From assembly GCF_022113815.1 (NCBI RefSeq), contig NZ_SGOM01000002.1:372001-436000 (forward strand): a DNA stretch of 64,000 nt, read 5' to 3'. Positions 12,877 through 23,050 of this stretch are shown here, one piece after another. Under the pieces are notes generated by a model, which was not told the origin of the DNA, did not search any database, and worked only from the letters and a program-made list of their open reading frames with translations. Source of the stretch: Vibrio cincinnatiensis (GTDB taxonomy: Bacteria; Pseudomonadota; Gammaproteobacteria; Enterobacterales; Vibrionaceae). How positions within the stretch are numbered: position 1 is the stretch's first letter; each line of letters begins with the position of its first letter. Made by a program: the position numbers and the translations under genes.

Positions 12877-15753
12877 TTAAAACAGGTCGCGTAAATAAGT
12901 TTTGACACGTTGAATATGTTGATCAATATCCACTTGACTCTGCTGCGTTGTGTCGAGGAATTGAGAAGCATAACGCTGATAGATTTTTTGCTCTAAAAAG
13001 ATCAAATAGAGTTTCGGATCGATATGACCGCTGGTCGCCATGTTTGTCATAATATCGATGGATTCGGCGAGGGTTTTGGCTTTTTTGTAAGGCCGATCGC
13101 TGGATGTCAGGGCTTCAAAAACATCAGCGATAGCCATGATACGGGCTGGGATGGACAATTGTTGTTCATTTAAGCCTCGAGGATAGCCTTTCCCATCCAT
13201 ACGCTCATGATGCCCACCTGCAATATCGGGCACATGTTTGAGATGTTCTGGATAGGGGAGGCGCTTGAGCATGAGGATGGTTTGGACAATATGGTCATTA
13301 ATCATAAAACGTTCTTCATCATTGAGCGTACCTCGGCGGATGCATAGGTTGTATAGCTCACCCCGGTTATATCGTAGCGCACCCGGTTGTAGCACAAATT
13401 TTTCAGGCCAAACATCTTGAGGGGCTTGGCCCTTTTCCCATTGAATTTGATGAACCGCTTTATCGGCCAGTAAATTTTCCATGACGGGGAGAGAGGGGGT
13501 GTCCGTATGGCGTTTGGCTTCTAACCATGAAATCCCCAGTTGATCATCCAGCGTACGCTTCCATTGGCGCTGAGCGATCTGTTTTAAGCGAATGATCGCT
13601 TCATCATTCATACATTCAGAGCCAATGTTACATTGTGCGACAAAAGCAAAATCATCATCGAGGCTCTGTTGTTCGTTAACTCGCTGTGTTTCTAAGGCGA
13701 TGGGGTCTCCTCCTTGAGCAATACCTTGCCAGTAATCAGCTTCCGCTTGGCATTTTAATAATTCAAATCGCATCCGTATTTCGTGGATTCGATCATAAAT
13801 GGTTTCAAGTTTGGTGGCTTTATCGACGACGTATTCGGGGGTTGTGACTTTACCGCAATCGTGCATCCAAGCGGCGAGCATCAGCTCTTCCCACTGTTTA
13901 GACGATAAAGAAAAGTTTGGGAAATACTGGTTGTCTTGACTGGTGGCCTCAGCCAGCAGGCGGGTTAACTCTGGCACTCGCTGGCAGTGTCCGCCCGTAT
14001 ACGGTGACTTCGTATCAATGGCTGACGCGATAAGAGTGATAAAGGCATTCAACATCTCTTTTTGTTGCTGCATTTTATCAATATTATCTTTAGCAATTTC
14101 TGCAAAGCTGAGTACTTCTCGTAAAAAAGCGTGCTTGTCTGCTTGAGCTTTTGTGATGGCTCGTTCATAGCCTAAATTGAGTACACCAATAAGCTGGCGC
14201 GCTTGGTTTAGGAGGGGGAATAGATAAATGTCACTATTGTAGAGTTGTTCTCGATAAGCATGCAGTAGGTTATCTTGACGAGTGAGATGAACCGTTTCGC
14301 CTTGACGTAACTGAGCAAGTAACCAAGGGGTTTCTTGGATCAAGCGATTGATGTCAATTTTGAATGGAATAATGGCGTGGTTTGCGGCCGTAGTGAAGCA
14401 CTGAGTTTCATTTGAATAAGTATAAAGCAAGATGGTTTCTGCCCGAGTCACGAGATAACTTTGGTGGGTAATGATCTTAGCGAGTGCATCAAAGTCTTGG
14501 TTTGAGGCGGTATCTCGTAATAAACGTAGTAAATCATGCAGCGTATGTTCCATCAATTCGATGGACTTTGTTAAATCGGCCACTTCTTTGATCGCACTTT
14601 TGGGGTAACGTGTTTTTTGAAAATCAAAGCGGGAGATATTGTCTGTTTGCACGACCAAAGTGGTCAGTGGTCTTGCTAACCGCTCAGCGACGAGCCAAAC
14701 GATGATAAAGCATACTCCTAACAGCAATAAGGCAACGGACACTTGCCTGTCTCGCATTGAAAGTAGGGTGGCAAGAATATCGTTTTGTGGTGTCGCTTCT
14801 GCTAAAAAGAGATGAGTGTGAGGGTTGAGAGCCACAGGGGTTAGGGTGATGGACCAATCTTGATTTGCTGATTGGAGAGTTTCATACAGTGTTTGATGGC
14901 TTATTCGATGAGCGACTGAGGCAAAGATGCCTTTTTTCAACTTTTCGTTGATGGTGGCTTGATCATCGTCTAGATGCAAGGTGGTATTGTGCTGTGCCAA
15001 TAGGCGAAATTTTTGATCGAAGAGAGCCAGTTTGGTGTTATCCGAAAACCCTATTCGAGATAACTGCTGAGAGAGTGAATCTAAAGTAAAGTCAGCCCCA
15101 ACGACTTTTGTTCCATCGGCGGAGCGACGAGAAAGCGTAATACCGTGAGTGTGTAAAAAATAGAAAAAATAAGGGTCAGTTAAACGAATTTTTCCATCTG
15201 GCTGAGCGCTTTCATACCAAGGCCGAATACGGGGGTCAAAAGTATTATCCTGTGTTTCTTTAAAATCAATTACTTGTAGTTTTTCATTAAGGAAGCTCAC
15301 CTTACTTCTTCCATCAATATGTGTATCGTTCACATACAATATGGCGTGATCGGGTGCCTGAAAGCGATGTTTAGCTTCCTCCGTAAAAAGCGGGCGAATC
15401 TGTGTGAAATCGCCATTATCACTGCCGTAATAAAGCGCGACTAAATCTTGGTTTCGTTCAAATACCAATTGTAATGAGGCTAACCAGCGAGCATCTTCGC
15501 TTGCTGGGCTTGGGTTATCAATAAATCGGCTGTAGGCAAGAAAATCTAAAGTGGCGAGAATTGGGGCGCTATTTTGTTGAAAGGCATTTTCTAATTTTTT
15601 GCTATTTTCATGGCTGATTGATTTTGCACTTGTCGTTAGCAAACGTTGTGAATGCTGATAACTGATAGCAATAAGGGCGACACCAATAAACGTCACCAGA
15701 ACCAAAAATAAGGTACTAATTTGAATGCTCAACGGGTAGTAACGCCTAATCAT
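12877..15753 (-). CDS. Membrane sensor with HD-GYP cyclic-di-GMP phosphodiesterase domain
   Basis: With the start at 15753 (AAGGA eight bases upstream) this is a 958-residue inner-membrane protein. Order: first membrane segment (about 7-30), a large periplasmic Cache-like sensor, second membrane segment ending in LVAERLARP (about 345), a short HAMP-like linker, a GAF-like region and a C-terminal HD-GYP domain. His631-Asp632 (HDCGK) and Gly856-Tyr857-Pro858 (GKGYP) are intact, with GHHERMDG between. The HD and GYP motifs are about 220 residues apart, far more than usual, because of an inserted helical segment. HD-GYP domains hydrolyse c-di-GMP. In-frame starts at 15771 and 15810 are possible but lack ribosome sites. 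Confidence 0.88.
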   Translation of the reverse strand: MIRRYYPLSIQISTLFLVLVTFIGVALIAISYQHSQRLLTTSAKSISHENSKKLENAFQQNSAPILATLDFLAYSRFIDNPSPASEDARWLASLQLVFERNQDLVALYYGSDNGDFTQIRPLFTEEAKHRFQAPDHAILYVNDTHIDGRSKVSFLNEKLQVIDFKETQDNTFDPRIRPWYESAQPDGKIRLTDPYFFYFLHTHGITLSRRSADGTKVVGADFTLDSLSQQLSRIGFSDNTKLALFDQKFRLLAQHNTTLHLDDDQATINEKLKKGIFASVAHRISHQTLYETLQSANQDWSITLTPVALNPHTHLFLAEATPQNDILATLLSMRDRQVSVALLLLGVCFIIVWLVAERLARPLTTLVVQTDNISRFDFQKTRYPKSAIKEVADLTKSIELMEHTLHDLLRLLRDTASNQDFDALAKIITHQSYLVTRAETILLYTYSNETQCFTTAANHAIIPFKIDINRLIQETPWLLAQLRQGETVHLTRQDNLLHAYREQLYNSDIYLFPLLNQARQLIGVLNLGYERAITKAQADKHAFLREVLSFAEIAKDNIDKMQQQKEMLNAFITLIASAIDTKSPYTGGHCQRVPELTRLLAEATSQDNQYFPNFSLSSKQWEELMLAAWMHDCGKVTTPEYVVDKATKLETIYDRIHEIRMRFELLKCQAEADYWQGIAQGGDPIALETQRVNEQQSLDDDFAFVAQCNIGSECMNDEAIIRLKQIAQRQWKRTLDDQLGISWLEAKRHTDTPSLPVMENLLADKAVHQIQWEKGQAPQDVWPEKFVLQPGALRYNRGELYNLCIRRGTLNDEERFMINDHIVQTILMLKRLPYPEHLKHVPDIAGGHHERMDGKGYPRGLNEQQLSIPARIMAIADVFEALTSSDRPYKKAKTLAESIDIMTNMATSGHIDPKLYLIFLEQKIYQRYASQFLDTTQQSQVDIDQHIQRVKTYLRDLF

Positions 15754-15992
15754 AAACTTATCCTTAGCCATGCGGTAAATTAAGTATTGTTCATCATGAG
15801 TAACTTGCAAAAAAATTAGTAAATTGTGTGAGTTAACAAAGTATTTACTGCAAAATCGTTTCGGTTTTGGCTATGAAAAATGAAGAAGCATTGGTTATAC
15901 CAATGATTTTAACTTGCTTGAACGTAATCCTGTATTGGTAACCTTATGGTGCGGCTGGTAAACTGAGCGCTGTTTGTACAGAGGAGAGGAAA

Positions 15993-16739
15993 ATGAGGCT
16001 TACTGTTGATACTCACACGCATACTTATGCGAGTGGCCATGCCTATAGTACGTTGATTGAAAATGCTAAAGCAGCAAATGATAACGGGTTAGCTATGTTT
16101 TGTACGACCGATCACGCTGAGTCTATGCCTGGCGCCCCTCATTATTGGTTTTTTGCGAATCAGAGAATTTTACCTCGCTTTTTGCACAATGTTGCAGTCA
16201 TCCGAGGCGTTGAATCAAACATTCTTAATACGCAAGGCGAGGTCGACCTTCACCCTTCTGTTGATCAACATTTAGATTGGATTATCGCCAGTTTTCATGA
16301 GCCTGTTTTTTCACCGAGTACGAAAGCCGAGCATACTCAAGCACTCATCAACACGATAGAAAGTGGCCGAGTGGATGCATTAGGGCATTTAGGTAACCCC
16401 AACTTTGATTTTGATTTTGATACTGTGGTCGGTTGTGCGGCGGAGCATAATGTCGCAATCGAAATTAATAACAGCACTCTAAAAGGGCACAGCCGAGTGG
16501 GCAGTGTCGAACGCTGCTATCAAATTGCTGAAGTTGCGAAAGCGGCCGGAGCCTGGATAACGACAGGGAGTGATGCTCATTTTTGCCAAGATGTGGGTAA
16601 TTTAACTCTGGCGAGTGAGTTATTAGATAAAGTGGGGGCTGAGCCATTCCGAGTGATCACTCATAGCCCGCAGCAATTTTTGGCGTTTCTTGCATTAAGA
16701 GGGCGTCAGCCGATTTTTGAATATCAATCTATATCGTAG
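15993..16739 (+). CDS. ycdX: PHP-domain phosphatase, YcdX family
   Basis: The 248-residue protein opens with the PHP signature [16 protein letters not shown] (metal-binding HTHT), then [46 protein letters not shown] and GSDAHF. These are the residues that hold the trinuclear zinc site in E. coli YcdX, which is nearly the same length. YcdX-type proteins are metal-dependent phosphatases linked to motility; the true substrate is unknown. GAGGAGAGG lies just before the ATG. It is divergent from the HD-GYP gene. Confidence 0.9.
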   Translation: MRLTVDTHTHTYASGHAYSTLIENAKAANDNGLAMFCTTDHAESMPGAPHYWFFANQRILPRFLHNVAVIRGVESNILNTQGEVDLHPSVDQHLDWIIASFHEPVFSPSTKAEHTQALINTIESGRVDALGHLGNPNFDFDFDTVVGCAAEHNVAIEINNSTLKGHSRVGSVERCYQIAEVAKAAGAWITTGSDAHFCQDVGNLTLASELLDKVGAEPFRVITHSPQQFLAFLALRGRQPIFEYQSIS

Positions 16740-16822
16740 GGTGGATAGCCAGCATTGTATTTTCTCCCCATCCCCAATGAGAATATTAGGATAATAACAA
16801 CACCACAAAAGGAAGCCATACA

Positions 16823-17212
16823 ATGAAAAAACGTTTATTGCTGAGTGCCGGATTATTATTTGCTGTCGGGCAGGGATTCGCCGCAGATATGGATATGAAA
16901 CAGCTGATGCAGCAGATGAAGCTGGAATTTAAGAGTGCAGCAGAAGCTCAAAGTGTCGAGGCGATGCAAGAGCCTATTACACAGTTGAGTTGGTTGGTTG
17001 CTCAAGCCAAACAGGCACCATATCCACCAGAAAGAGCGGATATTTACCAAGAAGGTTTTAATAAGCTGACAGTGACACTAAATAAAGCGACGAATGAGTT
17101 GGCAAGTGGTGAGTTTGACGCAGCCAAACTCACACTCAAAGAGGTGGATGAACTGCGCATTGAATACCATGAGAAGAAAAAGCCAAGTCTTTGGCAGCGT
17201 CTCTTTGGTTAA
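16823..17212 (+). CDS. cybC: Periplasmic cytochrome b562-family protein
   Basis: This 129-residue product has a clear signal peptide (KKRLLLSAGLLFAVGQGFA) with cleavage before ADMDMKQLM. The mature part is a predicted four-helix bundle. Methionines near mature position 5-12 and the histidine in LRIEYHEKK near the C terminus stand where cytochrome b562 has its axial haem ligands (Met7, His102). The extra tail KPSLWQRLFG is unusual. Which methionine would bind haem is unclear; it may be a haem-less relative. It has its own ribosome site (AAAAGGAAG). Confidence 0.75.
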   Translation: MKKRLLLSAGLLFAVGQGFAADMDMKQLMQQMKLEFKSAAEAQSVEAMQEPITQLSWLVAQAKQAPYPPERADIYQEGFNKLTVTLNKATNELASGEFDAAKLTLKEVDELRIEYHEKKKPSLWQRLFG

Positions 17213-17236
17213 TTGATAATTAAGGGATTCCGATTG

Positions 17237-17259
17237 ATGCCCAAGTTGCTCTTGGGCAT
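17237..17259. terminator. Hairpin between convergent cybC-like and LysR genes
   Basis: Arms ATGCCCAAG (17237-17245) and CTTGGGCAT (17251-17259) with a 5-base loop lie between two convergent stop codons. There is no U tract, so function as a terminator is likely but unproven. Confidence 0.5.
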
Positions 17260-17265
17260 GGTTGA

Positions 17266-18198
17266 CTACATTGGCCGGGCCTCTAATTTCGGTTTGAGAT
17301 GCTGCAAAATGAAATCAATAAAGACGCGTAATCGAGTAGGCATATATTTGGTTTGAGCATATTGCATCGCAATGGCACCGTGGTAATTACTTTTAATCGT
17401 CCAATCTTGCAGCAGTTGGACGACTTTCCCTTCTGCTAAGGCATCTTGCACGACAAAGTCATGGAAAATACCAATCCCTAAACCGCTTTTTACCGCATTT
17501 AAACGCATTTGAGAATGATTGACAGCATAGCGGCCAGTAACGGGCACGGTATGAAATTCATCTTCTTTCAGAAAATCCCAGATATGATCACGTTCAGTTT
17601 CTGCCAGATATAAGCAATCGTGGTGAATCAATTCCGTCGGGTGGTGAGGCATGCCCCGTTCTTTTATATATGCAGGGCTAGCGCACAGGACTAAATTCGT
17701 TTTACACAGTTCTCGTAGTACTAAATTCTCATCAGGCTTATCGGTGAGTTTAAAAGCTACGTCTATATTATGGCGGAACAGATCAATTTCCCCATCTACA
17801 ACCCGTAATTTGAGTTGGATTTGAGGATATTGTTTAAGAAAGGGAATAACGAACGGCTGCAATACGGAGTTAAGGAATGCTTCTGGTGCAGCAACGGTTA
17901 AAGATCCGGCCGGTTCGGTGTGATCCGCATTGGAAAGTTCAAAGGCTTGTTGAGCCGCATTGACCATGACTAAGCATTGATCATAAACCCGTTGTCCTGC
18001 TTGAGTAATCACGAGTTTTCGAGTTGTTCTTTCAAATAGCTTCACCGAAAGCGCCAGCTCAAGGCGTGTAATTAATTTGCTTAAAGCCGATGGTGTGACT
18101 CCAAGTTTATGTGCCGCGGCAGTAAAACTGCCTTCATTGACCACTAAAATAAAAGTGGCTAAGTCTGGGAGTAGGCTGATGAGTTTGGTGTTAAGCAT
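17266..18198 (-). CDS. LysR-family transcriptional regulator
   Basis: The 310-residue protein has an N-terminal winged helix-turn-helix (FTAAAHKLGVTPSALSKLITRLE, about residues 25-47) followed by LFERTTRKLVIT and a periplasmic-binding-like effector domain (about 95-300). Its layout is that of the common LysR subfamily with LTVAAPEAF at the start of the effector domain. The effector is unknown. It is divergent from kbl-tdh across about 650 bases, so a link to threonine catabolism is possible but not shown. Confidence 0.88.
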   Translation of the reverse strand: MLNTKLISLLPDLATFILVVNEGSFTAAAHKLGVTPSALSKLITRLELALSVKLFERTTRKLVITQAGQRVYDQCLVMVNAAQQAFELSNADHTEPAGSLTVAAPEAFLNSVLQPFVIPFLKQYPQIQLKLRVVDGEIDLFRHNIDVAFKLTDKPDENLVLRELCKTNLVLCASPAYIKERGMPHHPTELIHHDCLYLAETERDHIWDFLKEDEFHTVPVTGRYAVNHSQMRLNAVKSGLGIGIFHDFVVQDALAEGKVVQLLQDWTIKSNYHGAIAMQYAQTKYMPTRLRVFIDFILQHLKPKLEARPM

Positions 18199-18852
18199 AA
18201 TGGTTGTGCTTACTCTTATTAATTGCCAATAGGAGTTTATGAAAATCCATTGATAGGTAAGTTGTATTACCGAGTAATCATCTTTCTCATCAATGGGGCT
18301 TTGCTTTTAGCGTGTCGCCACGTTTTCTTTGTTGAGAAACAGGATTATATGGGCGATCTCTTTTTGTATTTTATCGTAAGTCATGCGGTTAATACGACAA
18401 AAGAGTGTTATTTTGGCAGATTAATAACCAATCAGTCTCTGTGTATCATTTTTAATATTCACTTTTGTGATCTGTGCCAAGGATAATTAATTTGAATTAT
18501 TTATGGCTAAGTGCCCTATTAATATAAATAAAAAATATTCTGTGATTAAAGAAACAGTTTAGAGATTCGTGAATCAATCAATAACGTTTCTTCCTATTTT
18601 CTTTACCTATTTTATGCTTCAGGCTCATTTTTTATCTTTTCTTTTTTATTCGATAAATAAATATATCTGTGATTTAAATTCACAAATGATTTTCCGTAAC
18701 CCACGATAATTCTCTGACTACACTTCAATTACACTGATTAATGATCCCATCATTCTGAGCTAATGAAGTAGCGAGTTTTACAGTGTAAATGGGCCGTTTA
18801 CGTTACTGGTTTTATACCGCGAACGAACAAGAAGATGAAGAAGGAAAGAGCA
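18199..18852. other. AT-rich intergenic region between the LysR gene and kbl
   Basis: About 654 bases, notably AT-rich from 18480 to 18720. An 87-codon frame at 18223-18486 has no ribosome site and an unconvincing protein, so I do not call it. An imperfect inverted repeat GTAAA...TTTAC lies at about 18785-18801, some 50 bases before kbl, and could be an operator. Promoters of both divergent genes must lie here. Confidence 0.4.
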
Positions 18853-20049
18853 ATGTCTTGTGATTTTTATCAGCAGATACGTCAGCAGCTTGCTGAAGTA
18901 AAAGCGGAAGGATTATATAAAGCTGAACGTGTGATTACGTCACAGCAGCAGGCTGCAGTGAGGATTTCTACCGGTGAAGAAGTGCTTAACTTTTGTGCCA
19001 ACAATTATTTAGGGCTTGCCAACCACCCACAACTGATTGAGGCTGCAAAGAGTGGGATGGATGAGCATGGGTTTGGTATGGCATCGGTCCGTTTTATTTG
19101 TGGAACACAAGATATCCATAAACAGTTGGAACAAAAACTGTCTGCCTTTTTAGGTAAAGAAGACACCATTCTTTACACTTCCTGTTTTGATGCCAATACT
19201 GGACTGTTTGAAACCTTATTAGAGAAAGAAGATGCCATCATTTCTGATGCTCTGAATCATGCTTCGATCATCGATGGTGTTCGTTTGTGTAAAGCAATGC
19301 GTTTTCGTTATAACAATAACAACATGCAAGAACTCGAACAGAGATTGATTGATGCGGATAAAGCGGGAGCCCGCCACAAGCTGATTGTGACTGATGGCGT
19401 ATTCTCAATGGATGGCGTGGTGGCCAATTTACCTGAGATTTGTGATTTAGCCGATCAATACAATGCATTGGTCATGGTGGATGATTCGCACGCCGTCGGT
19501 TTTATGGGGGAAAATGGTCGCGGTACTCATGAATATCACAATGTGATTGATCGCATTGATATTATTACCGGCACGCTGGGTAAAGCGATGGGAGGGGCAT
19601 CGGGCGGTTATACGGCAGGTAAAAAGGAGGTGATTGATTGGCTACGTCAACGCTCTCGGCCATATTTGTTTTCGAATTCGGTTGCTCCTGCGATCGTTGC
19701 CGCTTCGCTTCAGGTACTTGATCTCTTACAAGAAAGTCGTGAATTACGTACCCATTTGTGGGATAACGTCGCGCATTTCCGTACTCGTATGGCAGCGGCC
19801 GGATTTACGTTAGCAGGGGCTGATCATGCCATTATTCCTATTATGTTGGGAGAGGCAAAAGTCGCCGCAGAATTTGCTGAGCGAGCATTAGCAAAAGGTA
19901 TTTATGTGGTTGGTTTTTCATTCCCTGTGGTACCGAAAGGGCAGGCACGTATTCGTACGCAAATGTCAGCGGCCCATAGCCGAGAACAACTTGATCAAGC
20001 GATTGATGTATTTATTGAAGTTGGGCAAGAGATGGGGCTAATCCAATGA
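18853..20049 (+). CDS. kbl: 2-amino-3-ketobutyrate CoA ligase (glycine C-acetyltransferase)
   Basis: This PLP enzyme cleaves 2-amino-3-ketobutyrate with CoA to glycine and acetyl-CoA, the second step of threonine breakdown. At the chosen start (AAGGA seven bases upstream) it has 398 residues beginning [10 protein letters not shown]. Fold-type I aminotransferase motifs are [41 protein letters not shown] and the PLP-lysine loop [14 protein letters not shown]. The stop overlaps the tdh start as ATGA. A frame extension of six codons upstream starts inside the ribosome site and is not preferred. Confidence 0.96.
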   Translation: MSCDFYQQIRQQLAEVKAEGLYKAERVITSQQQAAVRISTGEEVLNFCANNYLGLANHPQLIEAAKSGMDEHGFGMASVRFICGTQDIHKQLEQKLSAFLGKEDTILYTSCFDANTGLFETLLEKEDAIISDALNHASIIDGVRLCKAMRFRYNNNNMQELEQRLIDADKAGARHKLIVTDGVFSMDGVVANLPEICDLADQYNALVMVDDSHAVGFMGENGRGTHEYHNVIDRIDIITGTLGKAMGGASGGYTAGKKEVIDWLRQRSRPYLFSNSVAPAIVAASLQVLDLLQESRELRTHLWDNVAHFRTRMAAAGFTLAGADHAIIPIMLGEAKVAAEFAERALAKGIYVVGFSFPVVPKGQARIRTQMSAAHSREQLDQAIDVFIEVGQEMGLIQ

Positions 20050-21077
20050 AAATTAAAGCACTCTCGAAATTAACATCAGAGCCAGGTATCTGGATGACCG
20101 AGGTAGAAATGCCAGAACTTGGTCATAACGATCTGCTGATCAAAATTAAGAAAACTGCAATTTGTGGTACAGATGTACATATCTATAATTGGGATGAATG
20201 GTCTCAGAAAACCATTCCAGTGCCGATGGTCGTTGGGCATGAATATGTCGGAGAAGTTGTTGGGATGGGGCAAGAGGTACGAGGCTTCTCAATCGGTGAT
20301 CGCGTTTCTGGTGAAGGACACATTACTTGTGGACATTGCCGTAATTGCCGTGGTGGGCGAACGCATCTATGCCGTAATACGATCGGTGTCGGTGTGAATC
20401 GTACTGGGGCGTTTTCAGAATATTTAGTGATTCCTGCTTTTAATGCTTTTAAAATTCCAGCGGATATTTCTGATGATCTGGCGGCCATTTTTGACCCATT
20501 TGGTAATGCCGTTCACACGGCCTTATCATTTGATTTAGTCGGGGAAGATGTCTTGATCACTGGAGCTGGCCCTATCGGGATAATGGCCGCTGCAGTAGCA
20601 AAGCATGTTGGAGCTCGTCACGTTGTCATCACCGATGTGAACGAATACCGCTTAGATTTAGCTCGTCAAATGGGAGTGACCCGTGCGGTTAATGTCGCGG
20701 AGCAGAGTTTAGAATCGATCATGGATGAATTAGACATGGCAGAAGGTTTCGATGTTGGCCTAGAAATGTCGGGTGTACCTAATGCGTTTCGTTCTATGCT
20801 CAAAACCATGAACCACGGTGGACGTATTGCATTATTAGGCATTCCACCTTCTGATATGGCGATAGACTGGAACCAAGTGATTTTTAAAGGATTAGTGATC
20901 AAAGGCATTTATGGCCGTGAAATGTTCGAAACTTGGTACAAGATGGCAAGCTTGATTCAATCTGGCCTAGATTTAACGCCAATCATCACCCATCACTTCA
21001 AAGTAGACGACTTCCAAAAAGGCTTCGATGCTATGCGCAGTGGAGCTTCTGGTAAAGTGATATTGGATTGGCAATAA
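20046..21077 (+). CDS. tdh: L-threonine 3-dehydrogenase
   Basis: The 343-residue zinc enzyme oxidises threonine to 2-amino-3-ketobutyrate with NAD, feeding Kbl. Catalytic zinc ligands are Cys38 ([10 protein letters not shown]) and the His in [12 protein letters not shown]; the structural zinc loop is [15 protein letters not shown]. The coenzyme motif is [18 protein letters not shown]. It overlaps kbl by four bases, a coupled operon. A 19-bp hairpin follows. Confidence 0.97.
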   Translation: MKIKALSKLTSEPGIWMTEVEMPELGHNDLLIKIKKTAICGTDVHIYNWDEWSQKTIPVPMVVGHEYVGEVVGMGQEVRGFSIGDRVSGEGHITCGHCRNCRGGRTHLCRNTIGVGVNRTGAFSEYLVIPAFNAFKIPADISDDLAAIFDPFGNAVHTALSFDLVGEDVLITGAGPIGIMAAAVAKHVGARHVVITDVNEYRLDLARQMGVTRAVNVAEQSLESIMDELDMAEGFDVGLEMSGVPNAFRSMLKTMNHGGRIALLGIPPSDMAIDWNQVIFKGLVIKGIYGREMFETWYKMASLIQSGLDLTPIITHHFKVDDFQKGFDAMRSGASGKVILDWQ

Positions 21078-21101
21078 AGTAACGAATAGCATTTCGCAAT
21101 G

Positions 21102-21146
21102 CATAATAGAGAAGGTAGCCAACAGCAGGCTACCTTCTCTATTATG
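21102..21146. terminator. Bidirectional terminator, 19-bp perfect stem
   Basis: Arms 21102-21120 and 21128-21146 are perfect complements around a 7-base loop (AACAGCA). The core is GAGAAGGTAGCC/GGCTACCTTCTC. It lies between convergent tdh and the small gene at 21142, whose stop codon is inside the stem. Confidence 0.85.
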
Positions 21147-21393
21147 GAAAAGGTGTTGAATAAGTACGTTGGTTTGAGCTACTTTCAAAACAACTTTTAT
21201 CCCATTCCGTTAAGTTATCCGTAATTTTCCCAACCAAAGGGAGTAAGCGCCACGCTTCTTGCTCTTTAAAGGGATGATTAGTGATTACAGCAAATCCTGC
21301 AACACAGCAACGCCCCCCTTTCGCTCGGATAAATTGTGCAATAGAGCTGACCGCTTCTTCGCTATAAGATTCAATTTTGTAGAGATGACCCAT
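21142..21393 (-). CDS. Small uncharacterised protein, 83 residues
   Basis: The ATG at 21393 follows AAGGAAAAAG and gives MGHLYKIESYSEEAVSSIAQFIRAKGGRC in outline; seven extra in-frame codons upstream are possible. The protein is mixed alpha/beta, with two adjacent cysteines (RCC) and no signal peptide or membrane segment. I do not know the family. Its stop codon lies inside the shared terminator stem, so the 3' end is very compact. Confidence 0.6.
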   Translation of the reverse strand: MGHLYKIESYSEEAVSSIAQFIRAKGGRCCVAGFAVITNHPFKEQEAWRLLPLVGKITDNLTEWDKSCFESSSNQRTYSTPFP

Positions 21394-21716
21394 ACTTTTT
21401 CCTTCTTCGTCCAATTATCAAGCATACATAGCGAGATAAATCGACTATTTGTTCCCATCTATAAGGGCATATTTCATGCCAGTTTATATAATTTGAGACA
21501 ATATGAATCATAGGTAGATCCATCATTAAGGCGAGGAACAATCTTAAATCGCCAATTTTAGCGGATTTAGTATGGTTAATGTAATGTTATTGATTGGTTA
21601 TTTTATGTGTGTATTTTATCGATAAGAATTATTACTCTTGTTGATTAACATTTGGATTTGTTTATTACCTCTTACCCCGCTATAACCCACTTCCTTTACA
21701 TCAATAAGTGAACACC
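21394..21716. other. Intergenic region before the 2OG oxygenase gene
   Basis: About 320 AT-rich bases between two divergent genes. I see no gene, no clear hairpin and no operator that I can name. Confidence 0.4.
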
Positions 21717-22325
21717 ATGACATTAGATTCGTTACTTGACGCGATTGCTGAGCAAGGCTGGTATGTTTGGGAAGATTTTCTTACGTCAGATCAGGTTCGT
21801 GACTTAAAATCTTGTCTGCCTAGGGCTTGGCAGCGTGCTCGAATTGGTCGTCAAGAAGAAGCTCAGCATGTTGTTGATATTCGTAGTGATAAGATTCACT
21901 GGCTGTATCCTGGGATGGGCTTATCTGTGCAAGGTTATTTAGAACGAATGGAGCAGATACGTCAGCAAGTGAATCAAGTATTTTTCTTGGGATTATTTGA
22001 ATATGAAGCGCATTTTGCCAAATATGAAGCGGGGGATTTTTATAGAAAACACCTTGATGCATTTAGAGGCAATGAAAGCCGTAAGCTAACGACGGTGCTT
22101 TACCTTAATGAGCAGTGGAGTGAAGCGGATGGAGGATCGCTAGCACTTTATGATCTTAATGATCAATGGGTGGAAACCATTGCCCCCATCTCCGGTCGTT
22201 TAGTTGTCTTTTTATCAGAACGATTCCCCCATGAAGTATTACCCACTCAAGCTGAACGTATCAGTATTGCAGGCTGGTTTAGAACGAATGGGGTGACGGA
22301 AAATAAGCTGGATATTGCACATTAG
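21717..22325 (+). CDS. 2-oxoglutarate/Fe(II)-dependent oxygenase (prolyl 4-hydroxylase-like)
   Basis: The 202-residue protein has the iron-binding HxD pair in FYRKHLDAF, the distal histidine in RFPHEVLPT and the 2-oxoglutarate arginine in RISIAGWFR, in the order and spacing of the prolyl-hydroxylase superfamily. TTVLYLN and GGSLALYD support the jelly-roll core. Such small proteobacterial members hydroxylate proteins or free amino acids; the substrate is unknown. A GTG at 21708, three codons earlier, is also possible and neither start has a strong ribosome site. It is convergent with speG. Confidence 0.82.
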   Translation: MTLDSLLDAIAEQGWYVWEDFLTSDQVRDLKSCLPRAWQRARIGRQEEAQHVVDIRSDKIHWLYPGMGLSVQGYLERMEQIRQQVNQVFFLGLFEYEAHFAKYEAGDFYRKHLDAFRGNESRKLTTVLYLNEQWSEADGGSLALYDLNDQWVETIAPISGRLVVFLSERFPHEVLPTQAERISIAGWFRTNGVTENKLDIAH

Positions 22326-22363
22326 TATGAGTCACAGTTTACCTAAAGCTGTGAGGTATTGGG

Positions 22364-22885
22364 CTATTCCTGACCGTTGAGATAATCATTTTGCAAGATA
22401 TACATCCGTTTAACGTCGCGGTAACGTCCGTTAATAAAGAACTCTTGTACTAGATGGCCTTCTTCAATAAAACCACACATTTCATATAGATGGACTGCTT
22501 TCTCATTTTCGATGGCAACATGTAGATAGATTTTGTGTAGGTTGAGGATAGTAAATGAATAATCGAGTGCTCGATTAATCAAGGTACGGGCGTAGCCTTT
22601 GCCTTGGTGCTCTGGGGTAATGATAATTTGAAATTCTGCGCTACGGTGAATGTAGTTAATTTCGATTAATTCGACTAATCCGATCAATTCTTTTTGGGCA
22701 TTCTCAACCACAAAACGTCGTTCAGCGTTATCATGAATGTGCTTGTTATAAAGTTCCTCTAGTTCATCAAATGATTCATAAGGTTCTTCAAACCAGTAGG
22801 ACATGATATTACGGTTATTGTTGAGATTGTGGATAAAGCGTAAATCGCCGCGCTCTAAAGCTCTAAGCGCTAATTGGTGTTTCAT
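22364..22885 (-). CDS. speG: Spermidine N1-acetyltransferase
   Basis: The 173-residue GNAT enzyme transfers acetyl from acetyl-CoA to spermidine or spermine, lowering free polyamine. The acetyl-CoA motif is [19 protein letters not shown]; the first helix region [31 protein letters not shown] is typical of Vibrio SpeG. The start at 22885 fits that protein; a long open extension to 23050 runs into the malK-speG spacer and is not preferred. It lies downstream of malK in the same direction behind a partial hairpin. Confidence 0.95.
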   Translation of the reverse strand: MKHQLALRALERGDLRFIHNLNNNRNIMSYWFEEPYESFDELEELYNKHIHDNAERRFVVENAQKELIGLVELIEINYIHRSAEFQIIITPEHQGKGYARTLINRALDYSFTILNLHKIYLHVAIENEKAVHLYEMCGFIEEGHLVQEFFINGRYRDVKRMYILQNDYLNGQE

Positions 22886-22994
22886 AAAGCCTCTATTCTT
22901 CTTTTTTGGAGAGTTTACTTTACTGCGGATGAGGGGGTTTGGCGAGCGGTGTCTCCGATTTTGTTTATGGTATTTTTTGTGGGCGAACATGAAA

Positions 22995-23027
22995 CATCCC
23001 CCTGACACTGCTTGAATGAGGGGGATG
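22995..23027 (-). terminator. Hairpin after malK
   Basis: Arms CATCCCCCT (22995-23003) and AGGGGGATG (23019-23027) lie 24 bases after the malK stop. On the minus strand the stem is followed only by TTTCATG, so termination is probably partial and speG may receive readthrough. Confidence 0.55.
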
Positions 23028-23050
23028 GAAATTTGAGTGAAATGGTACAC

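Noticed and set aside
18223..18486. 87-codon frame between the LysR gene and kbl
   Set aside because: No ribosome site, odd composition, AT-rich intergenic context; looks like chance.
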